Assembly: GCA_910591455.2 (NCBI GenBank)
Contig: OU342818.1
Location: 21,590,427-21,654,426 of the forward strand
Direction: 5' to 3'
DNA length: 64,000 nt
From: Pholis gunnellus
Taxonomy: Eukaryota; Chordata; Actinopteri; Perciformes; Pholidae
Shown here piece after piece: positions 10,641 through 23,324 of this stretch (the first letter of the stretch is position 1; every line of letters starts with the position of its first letter). Below the pieces are notes generated by a model, which made no database searches, was not told the DNA's origin, and saw nothing but the letters and a program-made list of their open reading frames with translations. The position numbers and the translations under genes are program-made.

Positions 10641-11740
10641 TAAAAACTTTAATCAATTCATTCATTTGTATTTTAGTGTTTTATGCAGTTTCTCCTATTT
10701 ATTTTAATGCATGATGTGAAGAATGGGGGCCATACCATTAACTCAATATGATACTGATTTTAACAATACCAACACTGATGTTTCTTAAATGGGTATGCAA
10801 TATTAATGGTCATTTTTAGAAGGGGAAAAAAGATAATTTAAGTTAAAATCACATGACACACACCCGCCTATATTCCAGTATTTTACAGAAATTACAGAAA
10901 TACTATGATTAAATAATACAATAAATAAAAATGACACCAATAAATACGAATACAATGATATCAAAGTGAGAGTGAGTTTTAGACTTACATTCATTTGGTG
11001 GCATGAAACACAACTTTAAATAAATATTTCTGTCTGTTGGGTGTAAAATATATTTGTTTCTTTTTGTTAGTTTACCAAATCAACTTCATAGCATGATTAT
11101 ATGGCAATTATGTGTAATTATCTTTAGATAAGATCTTGGCTTATTTTTTTGTGGACAACTAGGTAATGAAATAAAGTATTCATGGTCACGCCCTGATCTA
11201 ACACAGGCACAATGTCCTGTTTGCGTAGGCATTTGTACACGCAGGAGTCATTTGCTGCAGCCTGGTGCTCCTTCCAGCTGACGCCATCGAGGTACTCAGA
11301 AAAAATAAAAAAAGTTGTGTTATGTATGCAGTCACTTTTCCCCACTGCACCACAACACCGGCTGACCAGTGAGACGTAATGGAGACATGAGCGGTGCCCA
11401 CAGACAAGACCGGGAGACTTGATCCGTCAATGTTCATGTGGTTAAGAAATTGGAAACACAGATACAGCGGGACATGTGTGTGATTTAGACAGCTGTCTTT
11501 GCAGATTACGGCTCACTAAATGATACATTTAATGTAATGGCAGCTTATCCGTTCTGAGAGATGCTGAGTGATGGACGTTAAAAATGCATTGTCACATATA
11601 AATGTTGTCAAGTGTTTTGTAACGCCATGACATGCACTGAGCAGAATCTAAAAAGCTACTAATTACATGGAAAACACCAATGTGTTTTGGTCTGTGATGC
11701 TGGAGCTCTGGTGCGGCATCTAGTGGGTTCCAGGTGTCAT
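10640..11740. other. No gene recognised
   Basis: AT-rich unique-looking DNA. A CTCF-like 12-mer (11 of 12 matches, minus strand) lies at 11715-11726. The short open frames between 11124 and 11437 have no known domain. Confidence 0.5.
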
Positions 11741-11749
11741 GTATAGGAC

Positions 11750-11890
11750 CTTTAACCAGAAAGAGGGTAGACTAAAGTAGATGATTACAAAGACCACACT
11801 CTATGACAGTGGAGATAATTATAGAAACTGTTCTCCTTTTCTTTCTCCAAAAACTGCGACTACGTCCCAACGACACGGACGCGTTTCTCA
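11750..11890 (+). repeat. Dispersed repeat pair, member 2 (partner 9660-9800)
   Basis: It shares the ordered words listed for 9660-9800. It is diverged and noncoding. Confidence 0.55.
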
Positions 11891-11899
11891 GCAGATCAA

Positions 11900-13850
11900 G
11901 TATGCCACACCTGCAACACAGATGAAATGCAATCAGATCTAGTGAGTTTGTGTGTGTTTAGCATCTTTACAAATGAAATATTAAATATCTGCCTGCCTCT
12001 TGCTACTAACCCTTCTTTTCTACTCTTTCCATGGTATCTTACGATAACCACCAGTCGGGAGACCTGACAGAATCCACAGTCTTGACAACAACAGCGAAGG
12101 TGGGGTCCACCTCATTAGTGTGCAACTGGTGACACTCGGTAAGCTCAGTGCGGAGCACGGGATGACCCATATTCCAGGCCTGTTATCTCTGATTGCCGCA
12201 CCGTGGCAGGGGCTTGATTAAGGGTTTCCAGTGTGGTAGGAAAAGTGAAAGTGCACATTTTTGTCTTTCAAATGAGCCTGCCAGAATTAAACTTGGAAGC
12301 CACATATAGGGGGGACTATGCTTGAACGCTGGAGACAGGAAACATGGGAGAGGTTGAAAGGAGGCAACAGAGATGTGAAACAACGAATGAGCACAAGCGA
12401 GAGCCATGCACCATCTCCAGAAACGTTCCTGTTGTGAGTAAACACACAAGGGGAAGTCTCGCTCTGTAAAATACAGTTAGTGGAAAGGAGGTAGGGTGCA
12501 GGCACTGGGTGCGTTTTTAAATCTAATGTGTGTCATTCAGCGTTCCGCCAAGGAGTTGTGCTATTTGTGTTCACTGTGGGGTGGGGGGTCAATTATTGTG
12601 TGCAAAAGTGTGTCAGCATTCAGCATGTCGCAGTCAAATTAGACTCTGCCGGAACACGTTTGGAGTCACTTTGACAAAAGTCGGACCGAATCTTCGTCAA
12701 GTGCTTTCCCAGTTTAGTCTAAGTAAGTGTCGAATTACCTTGAGTTTTGGCACACCCCGAGAACCTGTAATGAGTAAGAGCTCAACAACAGGCAATCATC
12801 GCATCCAATTTTAAAACATTCAGGGGACATGCATATTCATACAGGGCGGTAGATTACTGTGTCACGCTGTTGAATGAAAAGGTAGGTTGCTTTTGCAAAG
12901 TGAATGAGGATATCATGCAGCTAGAAGCGGAGAGGAGTGAAATTGGTGTACAGGCAACAGCGACAATCAGATCAATGTCTGCTGTGTAGTTTATATCACG
13001 CCATCCATGGAACTACAATTAACAAGGTTGTATGCCTCCGCCAGATTTGCAAGTTAACGTCCCTGCCACGTCCAAAACTGACCGTTAGAGGGATAGCTAG
13101 AGTGCAAACTTTTTACACAACACAATTTACTGCCCCTCTGCAGGGACTGACTCACAATAGTGGATGGGTTGAGCGTTCACAAGGAGCATGTATGCAAAAT
13201 AACACAATCCTCCATTATTATTAGTATCATCATCATTTTAAAAGGAAAAGGATTATAATGTTTTTTATATACGGTACATCACATAAAGTGACACGATTAT
13301 TTGGGATTCGATCTGCCGCTCTGGTGAACGTGTCTTACTCCTGAAATGCACAACAAATGGTTTATTTTTCCTTAACATAAATATTACAGTACATAGAGAC
13401 TTCAGAGTTTCACAGCACTTAAAATATGCTCCATTTTCTCCTCTGTTTCTCTCTCCTTTCCCCCTTTCATTCTCCAGCTTCAGCCGCTGGCGTGACTGGA
13501 GATCCCACAGCATATGGAAAGCATATGTTAGCCCCCAGATTTCTGTCACGTATTGTAGGTGTGTCTACCTGGAGTATTCTGTCTTCTTGTTTGCCCAATT
13601 AAAATTTCATTATTGTTATCAACATTACATTGTCAGCAACAGGGAATACTTCTCAGAGGTCGTAGTTAAAATCAGGGCCATGGCTGCAACTGAAGGTTGA
13701 ATGACTATATGCGGTACCAAGGGACCTGATTCAATGCTTTAACATCCCAGATGAAATGAGGCGCATAGCATCATGAAAATAGTAATCATTTCTTGATTCA
13801 GTCAGATTTGCCGCGACATCGTTTGTGATCTTGATGTCCAATTGATACAA
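11900..13850. other. No gene recognised
   Basis: Unique-looking DNA of moderate GC. Open frames of 70-95 codons on both strands have no domain. I see no clear transposon ends. Confidence 0.5.
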
Positions 13851-13858
13851 CCCACGTC

Positions 13859-13896
13859 CACCTCCGACCACCTCCGACCACCTCCGACCACCTCCA
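13859..13896 (+). repeat. Minisatellite, 10-bp unit CACCTCCGAC
   Basis: Three full units and a partial fourth. It is the third 10-bp-unit array in 3.5 kb. Confidence 0.95.
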
Positions 13897-14160
13897 CTTT
13901 CTTTAGAAGCAGCTGTCTAAAGGGCTGGGGTCCACTTTCTGTACTACTTCTGATGTGACTAGCCCCCTAGAATGCAGATTAGGTTCAATTGCCGCAGACT
14001 TTTAATATCCCTTCAACTGTATCATCTATAATGAATTCCTTCCTACACCAAGCCTCCGCAATTAGGATTTCCAGTTTTTGCTGCATTTACTTCTATAAAG
14101 ACATATGGCTGTGTTTTGGGGATCATCCATAAATAACAGTATGGACCATAATTACATTCA

Positions 14161-14395
14161 TTTGCTATCAGAATCAGCTTTATTGGCCATGTATGCGTAC
14201 ATATACATGGCATTTGTCTCCGGTTTCCACTCCGCTCTCAATGTACATACACTATTTTACAATAAACAAAAACAAATATATAAAGAATAAAAAAGGGCAG
14301 CAAAAAAGTAGAACAGATGTAGGTATAAACATTTAACAGCTATATACAATAGAAGTATACATATATATATCCCCACCCAAAAAGTGTGTATATAT
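14161..14395 (-). mobile_element. LINE 3'-UTR-like repeat fragment
   Basis: The stretch AGAATCAGCTTTATTGGCCA near 14168, followed by 'GGCATTTGTCTCCGG', is a frequent fish repeat that I associate with 3' ends of Rex1/CR1-like LINEs on the opposite strand. The downstream 'ATAGTGCAAACAGAGGTAGTAGTGCAA' words near 14490 belong to the same repeat type. No coding part remains. Confidence 0.5.
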
Positions 14396-14397
14396 GA

Positions 14398-14400
14398 ATG

Positions 14401-14432
<32 letters not shown>

Positions 14433-14448
14433 TACACACACACACACA
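14398..14448. repeat. Compound microsatellite (TA)n-(CA)n
   Basis: About 13 TA units pass through a short interruption into about 8 CA units. Confidence 0.95.
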
Positions 14449-14524
14449 TGAACATAAATCTATAAACAATGGCAGTGGAATTGAGGTGATAGTGCAAACA
14501 GAGGTAGTAGTGCAATATGACTTA

Positions 14525-14602
14525 TTTATTCTTTTAAATACATCAGTCGTACTTTCTGTTATATATAACAGAAAGTACGACTGATGTATTTAAAAGAATA
14601 AA
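14525..14602. repeat. Perfect 78-bp palindrome with no spacer
   Basis: The arms 14525-14563 and 14564-14602 (39 bp each) are exact reverse complements with no central spacer. The centre is GTTATATATAAC, at 14558-14569. It sits directly after the LINE-like repeat and TA/CA array. A recent template-switch event or an assembly or cloning artefact are both possible. Confidence 0.95.
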
Positions 14603-14609
14603 CGTATAT

Positions 14610-16540
14610 AGTGAGATAATATGAAGCAGCTATATTACAAAACAGCCCCCGCTCTGTTGACGTACACTCTTGGCGGCTCGGCAGATTTAACGGTTACCTG
14701 CGAGCGGCTGATGTGCTAAAAATAACTGTTTTCTATTGCCTGTGAAGTCTACCATACCTGTCATCCATATATAAGAGGCATGGAGGCTAATAATGAACCT
14801 GGAAGTAAGAACAGTGGAATTTCACAGAGAATTTGCAGTCAGAACCAATAATGCAAAGTGATTGCAGCTCAAAGCAGATACATATACGGGCACCACCTGG
14901 TTGTCCCTGGATATGTTGCATATTATCAAACCATCAGGTGCACGTTTAATTTGCCACTAGAAGTGATGTAAGTGTAGTTTAGACCAGGGTTCCTGCAGAT
15001 CCTTAAATAGTCTTAAAAGTCGTTAAATTCATTAATCTAAAAGTAAAACCTTTTTGGTACCCTCTGGTAACAAGGGGGACCCAAAATGGTCCCAGAGGAG
15101 GGGTGACAGAGTGTACACATGTAGTACAAAGTACTTCTGAGAACGCATGAAAGTGTTTTTATGACATATCATATACCCATGTAACAAAGAAATTCTGACA
15201 AAACGGACCATATAAGCTATTTTACTCACTAAAAAACACATAATATATATATATTTATATATATATATACATACATAGTTATAATGTTCCCTGACTCCAG
15301 AAATGTCCACAAGTTCGTATGTATGCAAGTTTGGATTAGCCCTGTACATCTCAGGTCGGCTCGTTGTGGATGTTAACAATGTTAGACTCATGCATTACAG
15401 ACTGAAAAGGTCCAGAAGTCCTTGAACAATAATACTATCACGTCTACCCATCATTTTGTTTTTGTGTGAAATATTCTCTTAAATATTGCCTATATATAAT
15501 ATTTATCGTGCATTTATTGACAGATGCATGTTTCATTCAACGAGCAGCATTTTGCTACCTATGCCTGGCGAATGTTAATATTTGCTGCTTCTCCAACAAT
15601 CAAATGAAAACAGCTTTCTGTCATTTATGCCAGATGAGTTATTGCAGAACCCTGCAGAGATACTACTCACATCCTAAACACTGGTACAACTGTAGCACTA
15701 GTATATTTAATACCGTAACACCCAGCCCTATCAACCCGTTTGGCTTCATAAAAACCTCATCTCCCTCTTTTAAATTGCATCTGAGATATGGAACACACTC
15801 CAAGATAAACATGTTCCACCACTCTTCAACAGAAAGAATATGAAATGCTGTATTCCAGACGTACTGGAGTAAATGGGACCCTCAAAAGTGATATCTGAAG
15901 CGCTGACCCTCATCCCTTCATCTTTTAGACGAGCTCTTAAACTTGAGTCATTACACCAGTTCAATGTGTCAGATGAACTCCACCGAAATGGCAATGGGGA
16001 GGTGATTTGGTGCTTGCATACAGGCCCAGAAGTGAAATGACCGCGGCACTAGAGATTGAGAGCAAACTCGAATTACCAACCAGCATCCCAGTCGGAAAAA
16101 AGGGGCCAATTTCCTCAGAGAGTGCTTGGCTCTTGTGCAAAGTGTCATGCATGGAGATGAGACAATTCCAGGACTGCCTAAGATCTCTGATGAGCCAGGA
16201 GGTGAAAATGAGGAAACTAGCAAACAATGCTGGGGGGGGGGGTACAATTCCTTGGCACAGTAAGTGGTTGTCAAGGCAACCCCCAATGAAAATTCAAGCT
16301 GCATGAGCAGCTCTGTTTTGCTTCATCCCAGACGGATGTGTACAGCTTGCGTTCATTTGGTTCTTGTGTTTCTGAGAAACCATGAAAACAAATCGGCTAC
16401 ATATACGCATTCAATTCAAGAGCTATATTAACTTTAAATAGCAAGGTCATCGCAATAATGTGCACACAATATAATTGGTCATATATGGGAGAGGTAGAGA
16501 AAAATAATAGGTGCATTAATAACCTCCTGTTTCGATGAAT
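14610..16540. other. No gene recognised
   Basis: Mostly unique-looking AT-rich DNA, with an AT-rich array at about 15242-15270 and a G11 run near 16231. Overlapping frames on both strands at 15960-16306 (88-111 codons) show no domain and look like chance. Confidence 0.5.
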
Positions 16541-16544
16541 ATTT

Positions 16545-16565
16545 AAAAAAAAAAAAAAAAAAAAA
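16545..16565. repeat. Homopolymer (A)21
   Basis: An uninterrupted A run. I see no SINE or LINE body directly upstream that would make it a retroposon tail. Confidence 0.9.
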
Positions 16566-16765
16566 GTGAAGAAACCTAAGTGATCAAACCCAGAAAATGT
16601 AAAAGAAGCGCAATGGGAACAGATTCAGCATATATATTTGTGGTATTTAATTAAAATTCAACGAGGTCCATTTAGAGAATTTCCTCACACAAAGGTCCGG
16701 AACATCACAATAATGTCCAACTTGCGCTGTGATTTAGTCCCATATATATTGAAGTAGCCTAACAG

Positions 16766-17636
16766 CAGAGATGGGCAGTATTTCTTACTTGTATTTGAAA
16801 TACGTATTTCAATTACTTTTGAGTATTTTGTAATTTGTATTTGATAAGGCCGATTAAAAATCGAACGTAATTTGTAACAAAATACTTTAGAGTGGAGTCA
16901 TTTTGTATTTAAAATACTCAAAATACTTTCTCCATGAATCAAAAAACAGTTCACGAGTTCAGTCTTCAGATCTTCAAGTTCATCGGATTGTCTGTCAAGT
17001 TAAATATTGTATCTGAGTGTGACAGATGTCAACTAGCTTGATGTATAACTTATGTCTGGGTCTGGCTACATAGCCTATTGTATATACATGGTGATGGTTA
17101 TAATATCAAGCTAGCGATCGATGCTAACATGCTAATGACGCTAGCATGCTGTCTAGGCTAGTGCATAGCCAGTGTTTAGCAAGTTAACTTATCAGTGGAG
17201 TAGCTAGCTATAGGAAGAGGGAGATTGGGAGCTTGTATGTAATATGTGATGAATATTTTCTTGTTGATACAAAACAAAGTGTATGGGCTGTTAAGTCCCA
17301 TTAATACAAATATATATATACATAATCAATCAAGTTGTTGTCTTTTAATAGCTTTGCTTAGTTACACTGACATTCTGTGACTGTTCTTCCTTTTTGTGGG
17401 GTTCACCAGAGCTTTGTGTACATTATATAAACCTGAATGCTCTGCTATACCAAATTGTGAGAAAACAGAAAATCCAGAAAAAAGTATTTCCTATATTTTA
17501 AATACAAAATACATGTATTTTGTTACATTTTCTGGCACCAGTATTTTGTATTTTGTATTTTGTTGTAATACATTTATTTGAGGGTATTTTGTATGTTGTA
17601 TCAAAATACATTTTGATGTATTTTTGCCCATCTCTG
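16766..17636. mobile_element. Non-autonomous hAT element (871 bp) with intact TSD
   Basis: The element begins CAGAGATGGGCA and ends with its exact reverse complement TGCCCATCTCTG (17625-17636). It is bounded by a perfect 8-bp duplication CCTAACAG at 16758-16765 and 17637-17644. An 8-bp duplication with CAG-type ends is the signature of the hAT superfamily. The subterminal regions are rich in KTATTTTG-like repeats in opposite orientation at the two ends, and the middle is rich in GCTAGC and GCTAAC words. No transposase is readable, so it must have been moved by an enzyme supplied elsewhere. Confidence 0.9.
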
Positions 17637-17644
17637 CCTAACAG

Positions 17645-19700
17645 TTGTATTAAAAGTCTGTATGTAGTCAACAACTGACTGTCAAATGAAATAAAGAAAG
17701 TTCAATTGAATATTATCCAAACAATATTCATTGTCAGATTTCAAATTGAACTGGATGAATTATATATAATCTAATAGTAAATACATGTTCTGCTCTCATT
17801 TCAAGTAAAATAAGGATTAAAAAAATGAAATACATAACAGAAAGCTAAAATGAAGTACTTCATTTTAGAAAAATGAACTGAACTGTCCTGCAGCTTTAAA
17901 TTCAGTTAATTTAGGGTGAATTGACGTCAGTGGTGTGAAATAACTTCTCTGACTCACGTTCTCTCCGACTGTTGGGTCTCTCTCCCCGTCTCTGCTTTGT
18001 GTGTTTATCTCACTCGAGTCGAGGGCAATAATACACGGAATACAGGTATTTGATTGGTTGAGCAGCATCACATGAGATGATTTACAACGCATGCAAGTGG
18101 TCGGTGTGTTTCCTGGACTGCTGAACGAGCCGTAAAGGCTAGAAAAAGCTGCGCTTGTTAAAATAGAGGCACTCCGTCAAAAGGTTATAATTCTCAATTA
18201 TCCATCGGTTTTAAGTCCAGGGTCCAGATATAACGGCGCCTGATGACTCACATGAAGTATGTGACTTCAATGTCCACTTAAGCTTTTTCTCCATTGAAGA
18301 TACAAATAACTAGCGGCAGATTAAAATGTTCTCCTAATTGCTCCACACAGATCTGATGTGACCTTCCTCACATACATATAAATACATGAAGTGAAAATAT
18401 CATATTTCTGTCCAGCTTTCTACATTGTTTGTTATCTGACTGGTTCCATTTTAATCAACTTGTTGCGCCCTCTTCTTCTGCAGTGGTACAATAGTTCCAA
18501 CTGGGACTATCTTGATGACCCAACTCCTAATAATCATATAATGTTAGTGGATAGAATCAAGCTTTCATTCGCATTTTCTCGTGCCGATTTCTTTTTTTAT
18601 TATGTGACCACGGGCCACGGCAAGGCCCGGATTGGGTTTACAATTTACAGTGCACTGCACCTTTAATACCGGCTCAAACCACTAAAAAGCCTACAGATTC
18701 TATATAAGGGTTCATGTGGCAGTGAATGACTTTACTGAGACCAAGGATTACCCCAAGATTACAACATTTATTACAACAATTAACACAGGAAGTCCATAAA
18801 ATCTAATAAATTGAAAAACAATAAAAACGTATATATCTAATATACTTGGTGACACAGGTTATAATAAAAGAGGGTAACTAAATGAACTACCAACACAAAA
18901 CCATTGAAAAACTAAACCAAGCAACACAAAACCATACAAAGCAAAACAAAACCATGAATACAACTAAATTGATAACTTAAACAAAACAGCAGTGGCAGTC
19001 AGCGTCTCTCCTGTCTGCTCACTGCACAACACCCATCCACACAGCTCGACGGGGAGGTGAGAATCTCTATGGAGCTGGACCGAAGCCTGGGGGTCAGAGA
19101 GAGGGGAAGACGCAGCTCATGGTGAGGCTTATTTATGGTGGACCAAACAAATTGGGAACCAGGAAGTAGGAGGTGCTAAGGCCTACCCAGCCCTACTTTC
19201 ATTACTGGCTACAATTAATTAAAAAATTGTGCTACATTTGGATGGAAACAAACCTAATGAGTCCTATGTCTGGATATAAATGTCACAGAATGGCCAGCAT
19301 TATAAATCACAGAGCAGGTTTTATTCCACAGATAAGAAGCACTGCACGAACATGCTTTGCTGCACTGAGAGGGTAGGTAATGCTTCAGTCTACTAAATCT
19401 AGTTAATATTCTAGAATAAGCACTGCTTACAGTTCATGAGCAAAAAAAAAAAAAAACATTTTATTTTTGAAGGAATAAATGGACACGAAGTGCAAAGTTT
19501 TTTGGGTTTAGTTTTCTATTATAACAATACAGGTTTGATAGATTTGGCTTAATGTTGGGTTAGGGAAGAGGATACGTCGCTTCCTTTTAGTATGATACAA
19601 ATACATTCACAGGGGTTTTGACTTGGACTTTTTTGAAGAGGTAACTTCCTGTGCAAAATTATATTTTTACATGAAAAAGACAAATGCAGTGTATCCTGTG
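17645..19700. other. No gene recognised
   Basis: AT-rich DNA. At about 18750-19000 there is a stretch of degenerate AACACAAAACCA-like words and a purine-biased flank to 19160, resembling the minus strand of an LTR-type repeat, but no ends are clear. An A16 run lies near 19442. Confidence 0.45.
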
Positions 19701-19863
19701 CATAGTCTGCATGTAAGAAATTGTTGACTGCTGTTTTGAAAGTTCGAGTTCAGTGATTTTGCCGTTGCCATCTTGGAATATGGCCATCTTCTTTTTTTTG
19801 CAACCGATAAACGGAAATGACCATATTTGGAATGCAGCGGAGTGACGTAGAGATGTCCTAAAG

Positions 19864-20618
19864 CAGGGGTCAACGTTTTTCAGGCCAAGGACCCCCAAAC
19901 TGATAGAGAGATGGAGCAGGGACCCCCGACTATATAGATTGTATAAAATTGTGTTTTATCTTAAACTGGGCCTAGTGCCATGTATAAACACATCTTGTTA
20001 TTGTGGTTCATATATTCATGTTTTTATTTTAAACATGTGAAGGTACAGTGAGTAGGGGGGCGGTCCCACTGACATTTATAAACATACCTTGTCAACTGAT
20101 ATCAATGCCAATATCAACATTGTCTGTTAATTGCATGATAATCAGGCACACAAGCTATTCAAATTGACGTTTTTATTTTAAACATAAATGTGGATACGAA
20201 AATGAGTGATGGCCTATTAGTGCCACTGCCATGGATAACCATACCTGTTATCTTGCATACAATACTGAACTATTACAATAATGAACAGATTCATGTTTGT
20301 TTTTTAAACATCATACCTGTAGGGGGACAGGTCCAGGCTAGTCTCGCGCTGTGAGTGAACCGGTGCCCAGCTTGAGAGAGCTCCTGTGTGTCGCTGAATG
20401 TGAGCATTTCTGACTGAAAGATAACATCTTCTCCCTCCATTTAGCCATCCACTACAATATGTTGGATTCATGTTAATGTGTATTTATTGAAAGACATTTA
20501 CATTTGTGGAAAAAAAATATATATGAAAAATTGTCTAATCAACCAAAAATGTCACGACCCCCCTGCAGTACCTCTGTGGGTCCCCTAGGGGTCACAGACC
20601 CCCTGTTGAAGACCTCTG
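19864..20618. mobile_element. Non-autonomous hAT-like element (755 bp)
   Basis: The left end reads CAGGGGTCAACG and the right end, reversed, reads CAGAGGTCTTCAAC, so the ends are related but diverged. The flanks TCCTAAAG (19856-19863) and CAGTAAAG (20619-20626) agree at 5 of 8 positions, consistent with a decayed 8-bp duplication. The subterminal GGACCCCC / GGGGGTC words are typical of a common fish hAT MITE. No coding region is left. Confidence 0.7.
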
Positions 20619-20818
20619 CAGTAAAGGATTTCCTTCCTTTATGGTCTGTTTGACTCTAAATGGACCATCATTTACTAAATGAACATCATGCTGTATTGAA
20701 GAACACTTGAAACTAGAGATTGAGACCATAAACTCATGTTTACAATGTTTACTGAGGTAATAAATCAAGAGAGAAGTAGAGTCATTTTCTCATAGACTTC
20801 TATACAACCAGAGGAGTC

Positions 20819-20830
20819 GCCCCCTGATGG
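20819..20830 (-). promoter_or_regulatory. CTCF-like core motif inside dispersed repeat B
   Basis: The same 12-mer as at 611-622, and again an 11 of 12 fit to the CTCF core on the minus strand. Confidence 0.3.
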
Positions 20831-20939
20831 CCATTATAGAGAATACAGGTTTTAAGACACGTCTACATTGGCCTCACTTAGGAGAACCAGAGGTTGTCAC
20901 CTGGTCCTGTGCAGTGTTCCAAACTCTTTTTCATTATTA

Positions 20940-21470
20940 GTAGCAAGCAGCACGAAATTGCATTCAAAGTTAATAGAAAGACACGAGTAGACACAAATTC
21001 CACTGGGTCAATGCACATTGAAACCAGGATATGAATACATTTTTCAACCAAGAAGCTACTTCATGCAGAGACAAAAATAGCAGGCTTAACACAGAGACAG
21101 AGAAGCACACTCCCACATATACGGCTGGTTCACCTATTGTTAGCTTACAGCTAACGTCTGAGCATACAGTTGGTACATTGGCTGTACGGGGCAGATACGC
21201 ACAAACGGTCCAACAAGCTTTTATAATGTAGTATCCAAAAATGAGGGCCATTTTCCTACAAAACAAGTACTTTTACTTGTTTCTTTCAGTACATTTAGCT
21301 TATAATACTTCTGTACTTTTACTTTAAGCTACTAGAAGGAATTTTGGAGTTCCCTATGGACAAGCTTTTATAAGTTTGTGTTTTCCAAGCAACAGAAAAC
21401 CTCTCATTTTACTGCAGCAGAGTCTGCAAGTTTACCCCACACAGTCCTGGTTCTGGTTCTCCCATGCCTC
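20940..21470. other. No gene recognised
   Basis: Short open frames on both strands (98 codons at 20970-21266, minus) have no domain. Words such as 'TACTTTTACTT' recur here and at 21800-21900. Confidence 0.5.
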
Positions 21471-21477
21471 CCTTCCC

Positions 21478-21640
21478 TGAGCTGAAAGAGTTTCAGGTGA
21501 ACCTGCATGATTTCATCAGATTTTGTGCAGGATCCGACCCGGTGGCACTGATGACAAGCACTAAGAATAACTATATAGAAATAACCAATCTTCTCTCTGA
21601 TGGTGTTGTTAACTTGGTCATATAGAGGCACCCGTATGAA
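21478..21640 (+). repeat. Dispersed repeat, member 2 (partner 10440-10640)
   Basis: The same ordered sequence as 10440-10640 without the minisatellite expansion. It is noncoding. Confidence 0.8.
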
Positions 21641-22059
21641 ATTGAGACTGTTTCATAACCAGGTAAAAGTTCCTCACAGTAACTTTATGGAGCAGTTTAA
21701 ATGCTTTTTTGTATACTGTGTAGTTGTGGTATTTCTTAAATGACAACACACTTTATAATGTAGTATACAATTACAAGGGTCCTTTTTTCTGCAGAAGGAG
21801 CGCTTTTACTTATATCACTTCAAGTACATTTTGCCGATAATACTTTGGTGCTTTTAATCAAGGAGTTTAAATGCAGGACTTTTACTTCTTTTATACTGTA
21901 CAGTATATTTGCTTTAATTCGAAAATGACTGTCCTTTCCAAAAATTTCTTGTTGAAAAAACACATCACAATGAAGCAATAAAGTCACAATAATGCAAAAG
22001 TAATTAGAAAAATGCATTAAAAAAATCAGAAAAATAAATAAATTCGCACTCAAACACCA

Positions 22060-22320
22060 ATTGTAGCATCTCACAGACCTTTACATGCAATAGGCCATTT
22101 AGACAGCAGACATTATGACTTGTCATGGTAGAAAAAGCGCAGGTGTAATTAATGACATTAACAGGGCTCGGCTTTATTCAATTGTCTCAGTCAGCCATGG
22201 CGGTGAGCCAGTGTTCACAATAACAGCCGCCTGGAAATGAAGCAGCTAAATGGAATTCATTATCATTCATTTTAACCTCATTTTAACCTCCGCACCTGTG
22301 TACTGTAATTGTGACATGTC
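22060..22320. promoter_or_regulatory. Candidate conserved noncoding element
   Basis: A well-structured unique stretch with GTAATTAATGACATTAACAG near 22145, CAATTGTC, several CATTT/ATTA cores, and no transposon hallmarks. It looks like enhancer DNA by texture only. Confidence 0.3.
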
Positions 22321-22329
22321 AAAATATCG

Positions 22330-22795
22330 CATGTGTAGTGGGGCACGCTCCTCAGAAAGTGTAGGGTTGTGAACGCAGCCCTCAGGCTCCTCCCCCAATT
22401 AGTGCCAGCATTTAAAAGGCACCTGTGGTCCCGGCCTTACTCCCTTTTGTCCCCTCTTGTTGCTGTGGTGAGTTTCATATATATTCCTCCTCTTATTGCC
22501 GTCTGACTACTTACCCCATGGTTAGAGGGGGTAAGTAGTCACAATTTTAACTATTATTTTGCAGCATGGTGTGCTCTTTTAATCTCTGCTCATCATGTGT
22601 AGGTTCACCTGCTGCTGTTTTGCTGTGCCTCCATTTCGCTTGTCTTGCTGCCTCCATTTTGTTTTTGTTTTCCTTTGTTCTGCATGTTTTGATAGTTTTC
22701 ATTCATTCCTTTAATAAATATGTTCATTTTTACTACACACGTCTCTCTCCAAATATCAGTAATGAATCTGTGTGCCCTTAATACCTTTTACACCA
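22330..22795 (+). mobile_element. Possible solo LTR or LTR-like promoter block
   Basis: Features in LTR order: a GC-richer upstream part with CAATTAGTGCC, a TATA-like ATTTAAAAGG (about 22410), a pyrimidine-rich CTCCCTTTTGTCCCC initiator region, and an AATAAA signal near 22710. I see no TG...CA boundary with a duplication, so the class is uncertain. Confidence 0.3.
22504..22541. repeat. Hairpin, 14-bp perfect stem, 10-nt loop
   Basis: TGACTACTTACCCC (22504-22517) pairs exactly with GGGGTAAGTAGTCA (22528-22541). Confidence 0.9.
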
Positions 22796-22799
22796 TATA

Positions 22800-23320
22800 T
22801 TGGGGTCCTTTAAGTTTATATTTCCCGGGGTGTAAGTCCCCAGGTGACGTTGTTGTTTCCCTTTAATTTTCCCCCCCAAGGCCTTGCTACACGTGAGAAA
22901 AATCAAGCGTTAAAGGTCTTTAAGGCAGCAGTTCTAAATCCTTTGGAATCCACACTACTGTTGGTTTTCTCTCCTACCACCAACGTAATTCCTTTCACCT
23001 GGCCTCCCAGGTGTAAATCACACCCTGATTAGAAGCCTGAAATGAAAACCTGCCTTTCCAAACCCTGTGCATCCCACTCTACCACACCATAACGTCCCCT
23101 AAACACTTCCACTTGACTGACATTTAATTAAACGTGTTGCGAGGAACCAGAACGGAATGCTAACAGATGAGGAAATACTTGTGTATGAACTGTAACAGCT
23201 GTGCACACTTCACTGACATCACTTTGTGCCAACACTTACTGTGCGTCCTATCATTAGAGCAGTATATCAGATAGATGTGTGCAGATTTTGCTCATACTTC
23301 TAATGTATATTGCATGCGTA
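22800..23320. other. No gene recognised
   Basis: Unique-looking DNA. The 62-codon open frame at 22844-23032 has no domain. Confidence 0.5.
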
Positions 23321-23324
23321 TTAT

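Larger units (their letters stand above)
19715..20930 (+). repeat. Teleost dispersed repeat, copy B, split by a hAT
   Basis: The left part (19715-19863) includes a CCGTTGCCATCTTGGAATAT segment typical of the 5' half of this family. The right part (20627-20930) is almost identical to 426-650 of copy A. The two halves are separated by the hAT element 19864-20618, so the hAT came later. Confidence 0.75.

Noticed and set aside
15960..16306. Three overlapping frames of 88-111 codons on both strands
   Set aside because: Mutual overlap in different frames with no domain suggests chance. There is no start context or splice support.
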